From NCBI GenBank assembly GCA_024195265.1, contig JAJLRJ010000011.1, positions 25,606,292 to 25,670,291 of the forward strand: a DNA stretch of 64,000 nt, given 5' to 3'. Source of the DNA: Dendrophyllia cribrosa. Taxonomy: Eukaryota > Cnidaria > Anthozoa > Scleractinia > Dendrophylliidae. Under the pieces are notes generated by a model. The model made no database searches, was not told the DNA's origin, and worked only from the letters and a program-made list of their open reading frames with translations. Positions 1 through 9,449 of the stretch are shown in pieces; within the stretch, counting starts at the first letter, position 1; each line of letters starts with the position of its first letter. The position numbers and the translations under genes are program-made.

Positions 1-750
1 TATCGCTACGGATATATTCGCCCACGTACGATTAACGAAACAAAGACATCTATTACCCTTTGTATTCAGTTAGCATTTTCGTACGTGTTCGGGAAAACAG
101 TTCAGTTTTAGTCAAGGTGTCATCGTGTTACGATCAGATTAAGAGTAAGGTCCAACTTAAACGCTGTCAAATTCCTAACGTGGACACAGAAGTAAGTCTT
201 TAAGTTGATTTGTGCATGATACCATTTGTATTGCTGTTTGCATCAGTTTTATGAAGTTCAACATTTGTTTCCAAAGTTTTTAAGTAGGTTTGTACTTAGT
301 CTAATTATAGTCTTGTTTCGAAGCCGCTTTGTTACCGCTTCGCTACACATCGCTTCACTTCCAAGAATTGTTAACGTTTCAACGCTTCTACTTCGCTTCA
401 ATAAACTTTGTTTTCACTTTTACCGTGGTGAACTTTGTTGTGGCAAACCGCTTTGAAGCGCGTAAAGAAGTTCTGTTTTAACGTGGGATTACCGATCGTT
501 TTTGTGCATGTCCTTTGAGTAACGCTCCGCGCTCACAAATACTACTACAGTAACTACTACTACTGCTGCTGCTGCTGCTACTGCTGCTGCTGATACTACC
601 AGAAGTCATTTCGCTTTTGAAATTTGTAATCCCAGTGGACTCAAGTAGTTTAACGCCTGGGTCAAAGTCTTTAATCAGGGAAAAGCAGTTTATTCGTGAT
701 AACTTTAAAACAGAGCATGGAACTGAATCGAAATTTGGCATTTGGATACG
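1..750. other. Non-coding start of window
   Basis: No coding exon recognised. The only local structure is an impure CTG/CTA triplet tract at about 541-597. The short open frames here show no domain or splice logic. Upstream exons of the TLDc gene may lie beyond the window edge. Confidence 0.5.
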
Positions 751-1341
751 GTGGCCCAAAAGTGTCACGGCAGTTTCAATTTGCTCACGGCAATTTCAAT
801 TTCGCTCACGGCAATTTCAATTTGCTCACTGCAATTTCAACTTCGCTCACGGTAGTTTCAATTTGCTCACGGCAGTTTCAACTTGCTCACGAAATTTCTA
901 TCGACAAAAGTAGCATGCTTCAGTGTTAAAAACCTAGTTGGCTTAGAAAATTTCGCTTTGTAATTTGTCATTACCACAGACAAACCCAATATTTTGTAGT
1001 TTTTTTTACTGATTCGCTTGAGAAAGAGCAATGAAAATTTCTGGACTTCATTCGAAACAGATCAACTACGGCAGCGATAGCATGAAATTGTTTGATATCG
1101 GCCCGACGTTTTTGCCTGGGTGACATATCTCGCGACATAACCCCTTTAATTGAAATTGCCGTGAGCGAAGTTGAAATCGCCGTGAGCGAAGTTGAAATTG
1201 CCGTGAGCAAATTGAACTTGCCGTGAGCAAATTGAAACTGCCGTGAGTGAAGTTGAAATTGCTGTGAGCAAATTGAAGTTGCCGTGAGCAAATTGAAACT
1301 GCCGTGAGCAAATTGAAATTGCCGTGACACTTTTGGGCCAC
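751..1341. mobile_element. Fold-back element with minisatellite arms
   Basis: A large inverted repeat. The left end reads GTGGCCCAAAAGTGTCACGG (751-770) and its reverse complement closes the element at about 1341. Each arm is a tandem array of a roughly 20-bp unit built on TTTGCTCACGGCAATTTCAA, about 7 copies on the left and about 10 on the right in reverse complement. The centre (about 910-1140) is unique sequence. Open frames running through the arrays are repetitive FNFAHG-type translations, not genes. No clear target duplication was found. This is a non-autonomous fold-back type element by structure; its superfamily is not identified. Confidence 0.75.
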
Positions 1342-2292
1342 GGTACATGGAAGGGTCTTGTCGTCCTTAACATTTTTAAGTATAATAAGCCTTTCCATAA
1401 GTCACGTGGCATGTCACGTGGCCATTTTTCTTAAAATAGTAAATATTTTGACGAATTGGTGACGGGTTTAAGAGAAAACATAAAATAAAAACGCTTTTCT
1501 GATGCAGATAAAATACTTCCAGCCCCTCACGTTTGGAATGATCGTCCATTGTTCTCTAAAAACATTTTGTGAGGACAGAGGTCATTTTTAAGTCTAAAAT
1601 TCAACCTTTGATTATATATAACTGTAATTTTAAAACTGGAGGACAATCATACCAAACGTAGAAGGTTAGATATGTTTTAAAAAACCTTCAACTATACAAA
1701 GAAAATTCGCTGGCATATCGCCAATTTGCTTAATTTTTAAATTCTGATCATTTGACATGTCACGTGACCAAACTTAGGCATTAAATTCAGGGAAAATTTA
1801 TGCATTAAATTCAGGGAAAATTTCAACCTGGTCTAGGCAATCTAGCCGACGATATTAAATGTCGACCATATTTCCTGAACAGACGTTAAACCCAGGCCTT
1901 AAACTGCTTGAGGAAGAGAGCCGTAAATAGCAATAGCCATAATTGAATGAGAAAACAAAATCCTGAAAGATTCTCATGGGTAGTTCTAGTATATGACGCC
2001 ATCATGAAAATGGCCTATCGTTACAATAACATAATAATATAATACAGGAGCATAGGCTCCTGTATTATAATTAACTTATATTGCGCAGATATCAATATAA
2101 CATTTTCAGCTGCACATTACAATGTTTAAGGAAATATAATTACTTACAAACCCTTACCAGTTTTATTTAATTGATGTAGTATTTACCTAAAAAGATTTTA
2201 AATGGTAATCATCATTACGTTTCTAACCTCGCATCACTCATCTAGCGGTATATTGAGGCTGTATTGTTTCCTATTACTTGATTATTCAACAG
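1342..2292. other. Presumed intron upstream of TLDc exon, with small repeats
   Basis: No exon recognised. A 23-24 bp unit built on GCATTAAATTCAGGGAAAAT is duplicated head to tail at about 1780-1830. A perfect hairpin with arms ATAATACAGGAGC lies at about 2038-2068. If the TLDc exon at 2293 is spliced, this stretch is its intron. Confidence 0.45.
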
Positions 2293-2645
2293 GTCAATCC
2301 AGTTGTTCTTATCATTACGATTCACAAGCCTTCCTGTTTTCCCTGGTAAACAAGCCAGCCTGGGCTCCTGTTAAACTGCCTCAGACAGGAGTGGACAGTT
2401 CTAACAGGCGGTATTCCATGTACAGCTGCTCAGCCGGATATGGACCACTATTCGGAGGAGGAAATGACCTCCACATTACCAACTACGCGTCATCCGGTCG
2501 AAATTCTCATGCATATCTTGGCTATACTTACAGCCCACCCAGTGGGTATAGTTACGGTAGTACCTTCGCCCAAACATTTCTAGCAGGGGGAAGTGATTAT
2601 TATTTTACACCTGACGAAGTAGAAACGTACTACGAAACAACCTGA
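2293..2645 (+). CDS. Terminal exon of a TLDc-domain protein (partial gene)
   Basis: An AG acceptor at 2291-2292 opens a phase-1 exon that reads to a TGA at 2643-2645, giving about 117 residues. The translation holds the second half of a TLDc domain: FLFSLVNKPAWAPVKLP, then YSMYSCSAGYGPLFGGG, and the C-terminal motif FTPDEVETYYETT. TLDc domains in general are linked to protection against oxidative damage and to V-ATPase regulation. The cnidarian versions are often joined to secreted extracellular modules, so this protein's role is open. The first half of the domain (the usual FGGYTD region) was not found in the 2.3 kb upstream, so the earlier exons probably lie outside the window. The 591-bp fold-back element would then sit in the last intron. 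A retro-fragment remains possible, but the clean acceptor and stop favour a real exon. Confidence 0.75.
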
Positions 2646-3026
2646 GAAATGAAGGTCGGCATTGAGTTTTGTGGCCAGTTTATCCCCTTAAAATACTACA
2701 TAACTGATAAGGCCGTAAAAAATTAAAACACCGTAAAATAAAACAACATAAAAAAAATTTAGGAATAAACCAGTTAGTAAAATGATATACCATTGAAATA
2801 GAATTCAACATAATTCCGTTATGACTTAATAAAAGAAAGCTACATTTTGCTAGAGAAAAATTAAGGAGAGTTTTTTTATATAATTAATTGATTCTATCTA
2901 GTTTTCTGTAGTTAATAAATAAGGCTAGCTGACAAAGAGAACTTGAAAATGGGTCTGGGAAGAATTTTCCCTATTCACACAACTGTGTCATTTCTAAGAA
3001 CTTGCTTAAACTTTGAGGACTCTTAA
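2646..3026. other. Downstream flank of TLDc exon
   Basis: AT-rich sequence, presumably 3' UTR and intergenic. No further coding exon seen. AATAAA-like hexamers occur but none is clearly the poly(A) signal. Confidence 0.35.
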
Positions 3027-3262
3027 GGCCCGGCCAAACGAACGCAACATTTCAACGCAACATCTTGCAACATTGTTGGATCGTGTTGTGAAGGAGCTGG
3101 CCAAACGCGCGCAACATGTTGCAGCATGTTGGATGGTGTTGAAAATGGTCAAATTTGATCCAAAACCATCCAACATATTGCACATGTTACAACAGGGTGG
3201 CCAAATGTTTGTTAAAAAGTTGCGCGCAACAATGTTGCAAGATGTTGCGTTGAAATGTTAGC
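3027..3262. mobile_element. MITE rich in GCAACATGTTGC motifs
   Basis: Imperfect inverted repeat. The left half carries CATTTCAACGCAACATCTTG and the right half the reverse complement around 3227-3258. The interior is full of CAACATGTTG-like half palindromes and GGCCAAAC motifs. The 82-residue open frame through it is a by-product of the repeat. Confidence 0.55.
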
Positions 3263-3380
3263 CTGAAAGCGAGTGCCTGTTAGCTATGATTGTTTTCCGT
3301 TTTAACACTAATGTAGAAAAATCAAAAACATTTTCTTCATCGAATTCTTCTTTTCGCTGGGCTCAGGTAAGAAAAAACCA

Positions 3381-4844
3381 CAGTCAAACCTCCCAAATAC
3401 GGTCACCAAAGGAACACAATCAATGAAGTGTCCGCATTATAGAGGTGTCCGCATTATAGAGGTGTCCGTATTATAGAGGCGTCCACATTATAGAGGTGTC
3501 CGCATTATAGAGGTGTCCGTATTATAGAGGTAAAGATTGTATGAATTTTTATATCTTAGGGACCAAAAGAACTGTCCGTATTATAGAGGTAAAGATTGTA
3601 TGAATTTTGTATTTTAGGGACCAAAAGAACAGTACGTATTATAGAGGGAAAGATTGTATGAATTTTTGTATCTTAGGGACCAAAAGAACTGTTCGTATTA
3701 TAGAGGTAAAGATTGTATGAATTTTTGTATCTTAGGGACCAAAAGAACTGTTCGTATTATAGAGGTAAAGATTGTATGAATTTTTGTATCTTTGGGACCA
3801 AAAGAACTGTTCGTATTATAGAGGTAAAGATTGTATGAATTTTTGTATCTTAGAGACCAAGATAACTGTCCGTATTATAGAGGTAAAGATTGTATGAATT
3901 TTTATATCTTAGGGACCAAAAGAACTGTCCGTATTATAGAGGTAAAGATTGTATGAATTTTTGTATCTAAGGGACCATGCAAGATAACTGTCCGTATTAT
4001 AGAGGTAAAGATTGTATGAACTTTTGTATCTTAGGGACCAAGAGAACTGTCCGTGTTATAGAGGTAAAGATTGTATGAATTTTTGTATCTTAGGGACCAC
4101 AAGAACTGTCCGTATTGTAAAGATTGTATGAATTTTTGTATCTTAGGGACCAAGAGAACTGTCCGTATTATAGAGGTAAAGATTGTATGAATTTTTGTAT
4201 CTTAGGGACCAAGATAACTGTTTGTATTATACAGGGAAAGATTGTATGAATCAGTTTTGTATCTTAGGGACCAAAAGAACTGTCCGTATTATAGAGGTAA
4301 AGATTGTATGAATTTTTGTATCTTAGGGACCACAAGAACTGTCCGTATTATAGAGGTAAAGATTGTATGAATTTTTATATCTTAGGGACCAAGAGAACTG
4401 TCCGTATTATAGAGGTAAAGATTGTATGAATTTTTGTATCTTAGGGACCAAAAGAACTGTCCGTATTATAGAGGTAAAGATTGTATGAATTTTTGTATCT
4501 TAGGGACCAAGAGAACTGTCCGTATTATAGAGATAAAGATTGTATGAATTTTTGTATCTTAGGGACCAAAACAACTGTCTGTATTTTAGAGTTAAAGATT
4601 GTATGAATTTTTGTATCTTAGGGACCAAAAGAACTGGTCGTATTATAGAGTTAAAGATTGTATGAATTTTTGTATCTTAGGGACCAAAACAACTGTCTGT
4701 ATTTTAGAGTTAAAGATTGTATGAATTTTTGTATCTTAGGGACCAAAACAACTGTCTGTATTTTAGAGTTAAAGATTGTATGAATTTTTGTATCTTAGGG
4801 TCCAAGAGAGTTGTTCTTCTTATTCGTAAAGAAAGGTTTGACAG
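3381..4844. mobile_element. Mariner-like MITE shell filled by a 59-bp minisatellite
   Basis: The ends CAGTCAAACCT (3381) and AGGTTTGACAG (to 4844) are inverted copies. The right end is followed by TA, but the left is preceded by CA, so the target duplication has decayed. Similar CAGTCAA ends flank the element at 40549-41572. Nearly the whole interior is a tandem array described separately. Confidence 0.6.
3425..4810. repeat. 59-bp minisatellite, about 22 copies, plus 18-bp pre-array
   Basis: The unit begins GTCCGTATTATAGAGGTAAA and ends TTAGGGACCAAAAGAACT, 59 bp. Copies differ by single bases (CCAAAAG, CCAAGAG, CCACAAG) and rare small indels. The array starts with a shorter repeat of about 18 bp (GTGTCCGCATTATAGAG) at 3429-3530, which looks like the seed of the longer unit. 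There are no unique spacers, so this is not a CRISPR array. The last three copies share ACAACTGTCTGTATTTTAGA, a local homogenised variant. Confidence 0.9.
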
Positions 4845-5128
4845 TAACACAAAGTAATAGAACCAACTAAAGCTGAAATACCGTTGAAATACTGAAATCG
4901 GGAAATCTTAGTGGATCCGTTACACTATCTCTGTTATCATTCACGCTTAATCGTATATCAATAACAAAATTCTCGATTGTGATTGGTCATCCACGCATCT
5001 TTCTTACGTAATTGGCGCGCGCTCACGTCGGTGTCCAATTACACCAAAGTTGCGCGCGCGTCAAACAGGTGCACTTAAATGTTTTTTTTTTTCGCGGCTG
5101 TTTCCTCCTGCTTGCAAACTGATAGAAA
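4845..5128. other. Intergenic, no gene seen
   Basis: Contains a GC-rich patch with GCGCGC and nothing that reads as coding. An A/T tract precedes the palindrome. Confidence 0.4.
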
Positions 5129-5274
5129 ATGAAACACGAGAATTTAGTTTTATCGACTGAGTCGATAAGGTAAATTGACCACCGTAAAAAGATTCAAATA
5201 GCTATTTGAATCGTTTTACGGTGGTCAATTTACCTTATCGACTCAGTCGATAAAACTAAATTCTCGTGTTTCAT
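5129..5274. repeat. 146-bp nearly perfect palindrome
   Basis: Reads ATGAAACACGAGAATTTAG outward from 5129, with the exact reverse complement ending at 5274. The centre of symmetry lies between 5201 and 5202 (AAATAGCTATTT), leaving no loop. I find one mismatch, beside the CCGTAAAA block. The body repeats the palindromic word TATCGACTGAGTCGATA on each side. It looks like a MITE whose arms meet directly. Confidence 0.85.
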
Positions 5275-6604
5275 CCCCCCACCGACGCAGCACCACAGTT
5301 TCTCTAGAAACTAACCCCACTGATTCATTTGATAGAAAATGACCTTGACATTTTGAGTACCAAAAACTCCACATAGACTTTTTAATCTGGAATCTTGTTA
5401 TTGATTCGATTAATTAGTAATCGAACTTCGTGTCACACAATTCAGGGGTAATCGTGCTCGTAATTTTAAATCGTCCTCGCGCTACGCGTTCGGCCGCTTT
5501 GAAATTACTTTCCCGATTACTCCCTGAATTGTACTCCACTCAGTCCAATTACTATTACATAAAGAACGCTCGATTATGGCTGAAGATGGCCAAAACTCAT
5601 GATTTTGTTTAGAAGCATTATAGCATTGGATCAAAACGCGAGGTAATGGCATAGAAGGGTAAAAAAGCACACTCGAAATACTCAGGAAGTCATTAACCCA
5701 TGTAATGCAGTTATATTGATTGAGTCTGTGGTCGAAATCCTATGGTGTGACCATTCAAATGAAACCTCTTCAGCAGTATTACATGTAGTATTTTTTCAAG
5801 TCATCATTTGTTTTTCAATATTTTGCAAAAAGAAATTTTGAGATTTGTGTTGAATTCTGATTTTTGGCACACTAGAAAGAGTACGGATATAGAAAACCGA
5901 TTAGCATCGGAACAAGAAGTATTCCAACAGATTCATGATTAAAAATCGAGCTCAGTAGACCAATTTTTATGAAAACATGTTATGTAGCAATGGGGAAAAA
6001 TCGCTGTAAATGTTAAGTTTGGTGCGAACGTTGTGTGACCTAATCCGATCTTAGTGAATGAAACTACCATTGATCGAATCGATCTATTTGATTGACTTAA
6101 TGCATTGATTGCATTAATCGGTTATCTTTATCATCATCAAAAATGTAATGTTAGAAAGTTATTTGTGTTGTCTTGTCAAATAATCGGAATTTAATATGGG
6201 GACGTAAACTTTTACAGTAAAGGTCTGATTTCATATAGGGTTGTATTTTTTTTTAAATAAACTTTATAAAGACAGCACAAGTGTTGCAATTTATTGGCTT
6301 CATGTGTTTCGTAATTCCGTTATAATTTAGTGAAAGCGAACTGGCAACTATGAACTTCAATAGGAATTGTACAGATCATTTGCTTTTGGGTATCTTTTTT
6401 GTTAGCCATGACATTAAGCCTGGGCAAACATGAACGAGCGTTGACAATGCTCATCTTAAAAATTGGCGGATTCTTCTTTTTCAAAGTTTTTTCCCCCGTT
6501 CATTTATCATTTATTTGATGTTGGAACAAGAAAATATTTACGCGCATGCGAGTGAAGCGAACTGCACCAGTGCATGATGGGAGGAAGACACCATCGTCGA
6601 ACAC
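5275..6604. other. Intergenic with a TTAA-MITE fragment
   Basis: No coding exon recognised. About 5720-5885 is a degenerate copy of the TTAA-flanked MITE family seen whole at 45732-45950. It shares GTGTGACCATTCAAATGAAA and TTTTTGGCAC. Confidence 0.5.
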
Positions 6605-6607
6605 TTA

Positions 6608-6789
6608 AGGCTGGTTTTCACTAGCGCATAAGCATAAGCACAAGCCAACATACGCAGACTCAGTAACGTGTTGATCATTAGTGCCTATTGTTCTGTTTTG
6701 TTCAAACAATTGGAACTAATGATCAACATGTTACTGAGTCTGCGTATGTTGGCTTGTGCTTATGCTTATGCGCTAGTGAAAACCAGCCT
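6608..6789. mobile_element. Harbinger-like MITE, copy A
   Basis: Long inverted repeat of about 74 bp per arm starting AGGCTGGTTTTCACTAGCGC, flanked by TTA on both sides (6605-6607 and 6790-6792). A 34-bp loop lies at 6682-6715. The 3-bp TTA duplication and the AGGC start fit PIF/Harbinger-type elements; the assignment is inferred from structure. Confidence 0.8.
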
Positions 6790-7412
6790 TTAGCGCACCT
6801 TTGACTCGCATGCCATTTCCAAACTCGCCCTAGAAATAACAACCGTTTATGCACAAGTCAGCTCATGGATCGTCTTAACAAGTCGCAGGCGAAATAGGAG
6901 CGCGAGAAAGAGGCATATTGGCCTTGAAGAACTCTTTTTAATTCTTCCTCAACTAATCGAATTTAAAACCGTATTTCCCCAACAAAACAATAAAGGAAAG
7001 TGGATTTATTGTTTTTTTGGGGGAAATACGGAAATGTTTTGTTGGGGGAAATGTTTCTGTGTGATTAGTCAGGTCTCATGCCATTGACCTTTAACGATTC
7101 AGTTATCTCTATCCGGCTGCATCACTGTCACAGCTTTCATTGTTACAACGTTTATTGTTACAGCTTTCGGTGTCAGCAAAGTTTCTACAAGCGCAAGCGC
7201 ATTAGAAGCAATAAAACTGCATGCGCCACCTAGGAAACGCGCGCTTTCCACCATTACGTAATTGAAACAAACACGACAAACAATACAAACAGTAAATGTT
7301 GTTGTTCTCCAGGCGATGCGTTACACTTGATTAAATTAATGTGTTTAAAACGAGAAAAAAAGTAAATAATAAATAAAAAATTATAAAATGTGTCATAGTG
7401 ATTTAGTTCACA
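6790..7412. other. Intergenic, no gene seen
   Basis: Contains a GGGGGAAATACGG-type short inverted pair at about 6960-7050 (GTATTTCCCCAACAAAAC against GTTTTGTTGGGGGAAAT). No exon recognised. Confidence 0.4.
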
Positions 7413-7439
7413 AACGTTTCGGGCATAGCCCTTCATTAG
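7413..7439 (-). ncRNA. Degenerate hammerhead-ribozyme-like motif
   Basis: Minus strand reads CTAATGA, a GGGCTATGCCC hairpin, then GAAACGTT. This matches the hammerhead pattern CUGANGA, stem II, GAAA, NUH except for G to A at the third core base. That base is normally essential, so this copy is probably inactive. Confidence 0.5.
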
Positions 7440-7616
7440 AGTGACCGTTACGTTTTCACGCGAGATCTAAGTAGTTGAATCTTTATATTTGAAATTTGTT
7501 ATGTAGCGCGAGCACGCACACTGAGAAAAATGAAGGCGAGCTCAAGCAGTAGCTGACACTGTCCCCTAGCAAACTTGAGTCCGAAAATTGTTTTGAGAGT
7601 TGAAGGAAAGCAAAAC

Positions 7617-7880
7617 ATGTCTGCTGTTGTAAATAAGTACATGCAACTAAAAGTGTCCCATGTTAAAGTAACCGCGACCGAGAGATTGCAACGAGAATTG
7701 AATGAACTGAAAAACAGAGTACGAAGGTATCATGAACACTTGGAACATGTTGAAGAAATGTGCGAGGAAACAAAGGTGGAAATTAACAGATTCAAGACAA
7801 AGGCTGAAGAACAATGTAAAATTATGAAGAGAGATTCAGCGAGAGAAGCCCAGATGATCTTGAAAGTTACACAAATGTAG
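7617..7880 (+). pseudogene. Coiled-coil open frame cut by a single TAG
   Basis: From ATG 7617 the frame gives 87 residues with strong heptad character (for example RELNELKNRVRRYHEHLEHV), then a TAG at 7878-7880. The same frame continues with more charged helix (KEMKKLKEKN) to about 8030, where MITE copy B begins. One CAG to TAG change would explain the stop. I do not recognise a family. It could be a decayed gene or retrocopy, or a chance frame; the unbroken coiled-coil character after the stop argues against chance. Confidence 0.4.
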
Positions 7881-8033
7881 AAAGAGATGAAAAAGCTGAA
7901 AGAGAAAAATGCGATATCATTGAAAGTTGAAGCGATCACGCCTATTGCGACAAGAACTGCAGCGAAATCAGATATCACTACATGTGAAGTGACGCGCTTT
8001 GTAAAAACTGGATTTGTCTTTGTTGTTGACTTA

Positions 8034-8215
8034 AGGCTGGTTTTCACTAGCGCATAAGCATAAGCACAAGCCAACATAAGCAGACTCAGTAACGTGTTAT
8101 TCATTAGTTCCAATTGTTTGAACAAAACAGAACAATAGGCACTTATGATCAACATGTTACTGAGTCTGCGTATGTTGGCTTGTGCTTATGCTTATGCGCT
8201 AGTGAAAACCAGCCT
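8034..8215. mobile_element. Harbinger-like MITE, copy B with flipped loop
   Basis: Same family as 6608-6789. The left flank is TTA (8031-8033); the right flank is AAA, so the duplication is mutated. The 34-bp loop (8108-8141) is the exact reverse complement of the loop of copy A. The arm-specific bases (AACGTG on the left, AACATG on the right) keep the same order in both copies. Confidence 0.8.
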
Positions 8216-8834
8216 AAACGCTCCTCTTAAACTTTTTCAAAAATTGAATTCCAACGGATGCGTGACACTTATAAATAAGAATTTAAAATATATAATATTG
8301 GAAAAATAAAATCGAGTTTTTTTTGTGAAAGTATCAAGTATATTTCATCAACGACGTTTCAGGCTAAGCCCTTCATCGGTTTGATAAACGCGACTCGATT
8401 AGTCCGTAAAGAATTATGCCGCCGGATTCCATATGTTACGGAGAAAATGGATTGCTCTGTTGAAATTGCCAGGTTTGTTTAAATGTTTTTGTAAAATACC
8501 TGTATTAACTGTTTATAGGTTTTCTAGACGTTTTAGATACAACCGCTTTCATGTGTCGAAAATACACGGTTAATGAACCGTTGAAACTGCACGCGCATCT
8601 TGTGTCGTAGATGCACTGCACACAGACTGCTGAATAGCGCAAATGTAAATGCATGCGCAGTGTTCTTCAGCTCTGTCTGCACTGCAAACTAATTGTGCAC
8701 GCGCGAGAAGAGCGAATACTTTTTTCAATCTAACTAAACAATAACCCCCGGCTACACGTTCTAACATCGTTATATAACACGTCCGACAATAGATGAATAA
8801 TAATGTTGGACGGACGGCTAAACGTCATTCAACT
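8216..8834. other. Intergenic apart from one hammerhead-like motif
   Basis: No coding exon recognised. The hammerhead-like motif at 8353-8379 is listed separately. Confidence 0.4.
8353..8379 (-). ncRNA. Degenerate hammerhead-ribozyme-like motif
   Basis: Minus strand reads CCGATGA, AGGGCTTAGCCT as stem II, then GAAACGTC. It differs from the hammerhead core CUGANGA only by U to C at the second base. It is probably an inactive relative of the 9316 motif. Confidence 0.5.
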
Positions 8835-9315
8835 TTACTCCAACATTGTTAAAGTTAGCAAAAATGTTTGATCGAAATCACAGCATTCATCCAAAAACAG
8901 ATGTCGCAGATAGGTTCGGCGAGCACCTCTGCTCTGTGGATGGCTACAATAACAGCCAACGGTATTGCAACGGGGGATTCTCCGTTGCCGAACATTCAAC
9001 CAACCGGGACACGACTCAATCAACAACATGTCGGTGTCGGTGATAAAGAAAGTCATGGAAGCAATCACCACGCCGCAACAGAGGGAAGAAATGAGGCTAA
9101 TCTTTCGACACAAGACCTTGGCGCTTCATGGAATTAACATTGACTTTAAATTCTAATTTTCCATGAGGTTACATTAGCTTCATTTTTCATTCTCTGTCGC
9201 ATTTATGCACGCTAAGCGCGCGCTCGAATTCGCGTTTTATTTGAATATTTTTGAATGGCGAACACACGACAAATTTTACGTGAGCACGAGCGTTTATCTC
9301 GTGAGAACATAAACA

Positions 9316-9343
9316 CTGATGAAGGGGTTATCCCCGAAACGTC
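9316..9343 (+). ncRNA. Hammerhead-ribozyme motif with intact core
   Basis: Reads CTGATGA (9316-9322), a 4-bp stem GGGG/CCCC closed by TTAT (9324-9335), GAAAC (9336-9340), then GTC as the candidate cleavage triplet (9341-9343). All the invariant core bases of the CUGANGA...GAAA...NUH pattern are present. GTTTAT and ATAAAC flank CTC GTG AGA AC upstream and could form a stem I hairpin beside the core. Stem III would be only the self-complementary ACGT, so pairing between two units may be needed. That arrangement is described for minimal hammerheads in Penelope-like elements and animal retrozymes. Activity is inferred, not shown. Confidence 0.6.
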
Positions 9344-9449
9344 TGACTGTCTTTGTAACAGTTTTTTTCAGCACTCAATCTTAACTAAATTTCAATATTA
9401 TCATACAAAAACAATTGTTGGTCAAACACCAACTAACATAGCATGTTAA

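Noticed and set aside
617..1412. Several open frames of 77-125 codons on both strands with FNFAHG/FNLLTA repeats
   Set aside because: They are translations of the 20-bp minisatellite arms of the fold-back element; the unit length permits open frames in several phases.
3425..4810. Possible CRISPR-like array
   Set aside because: The whole 59-bp unit repeats with no unique spacers, in animal DNA with spliced genes. It is a minisatellite.
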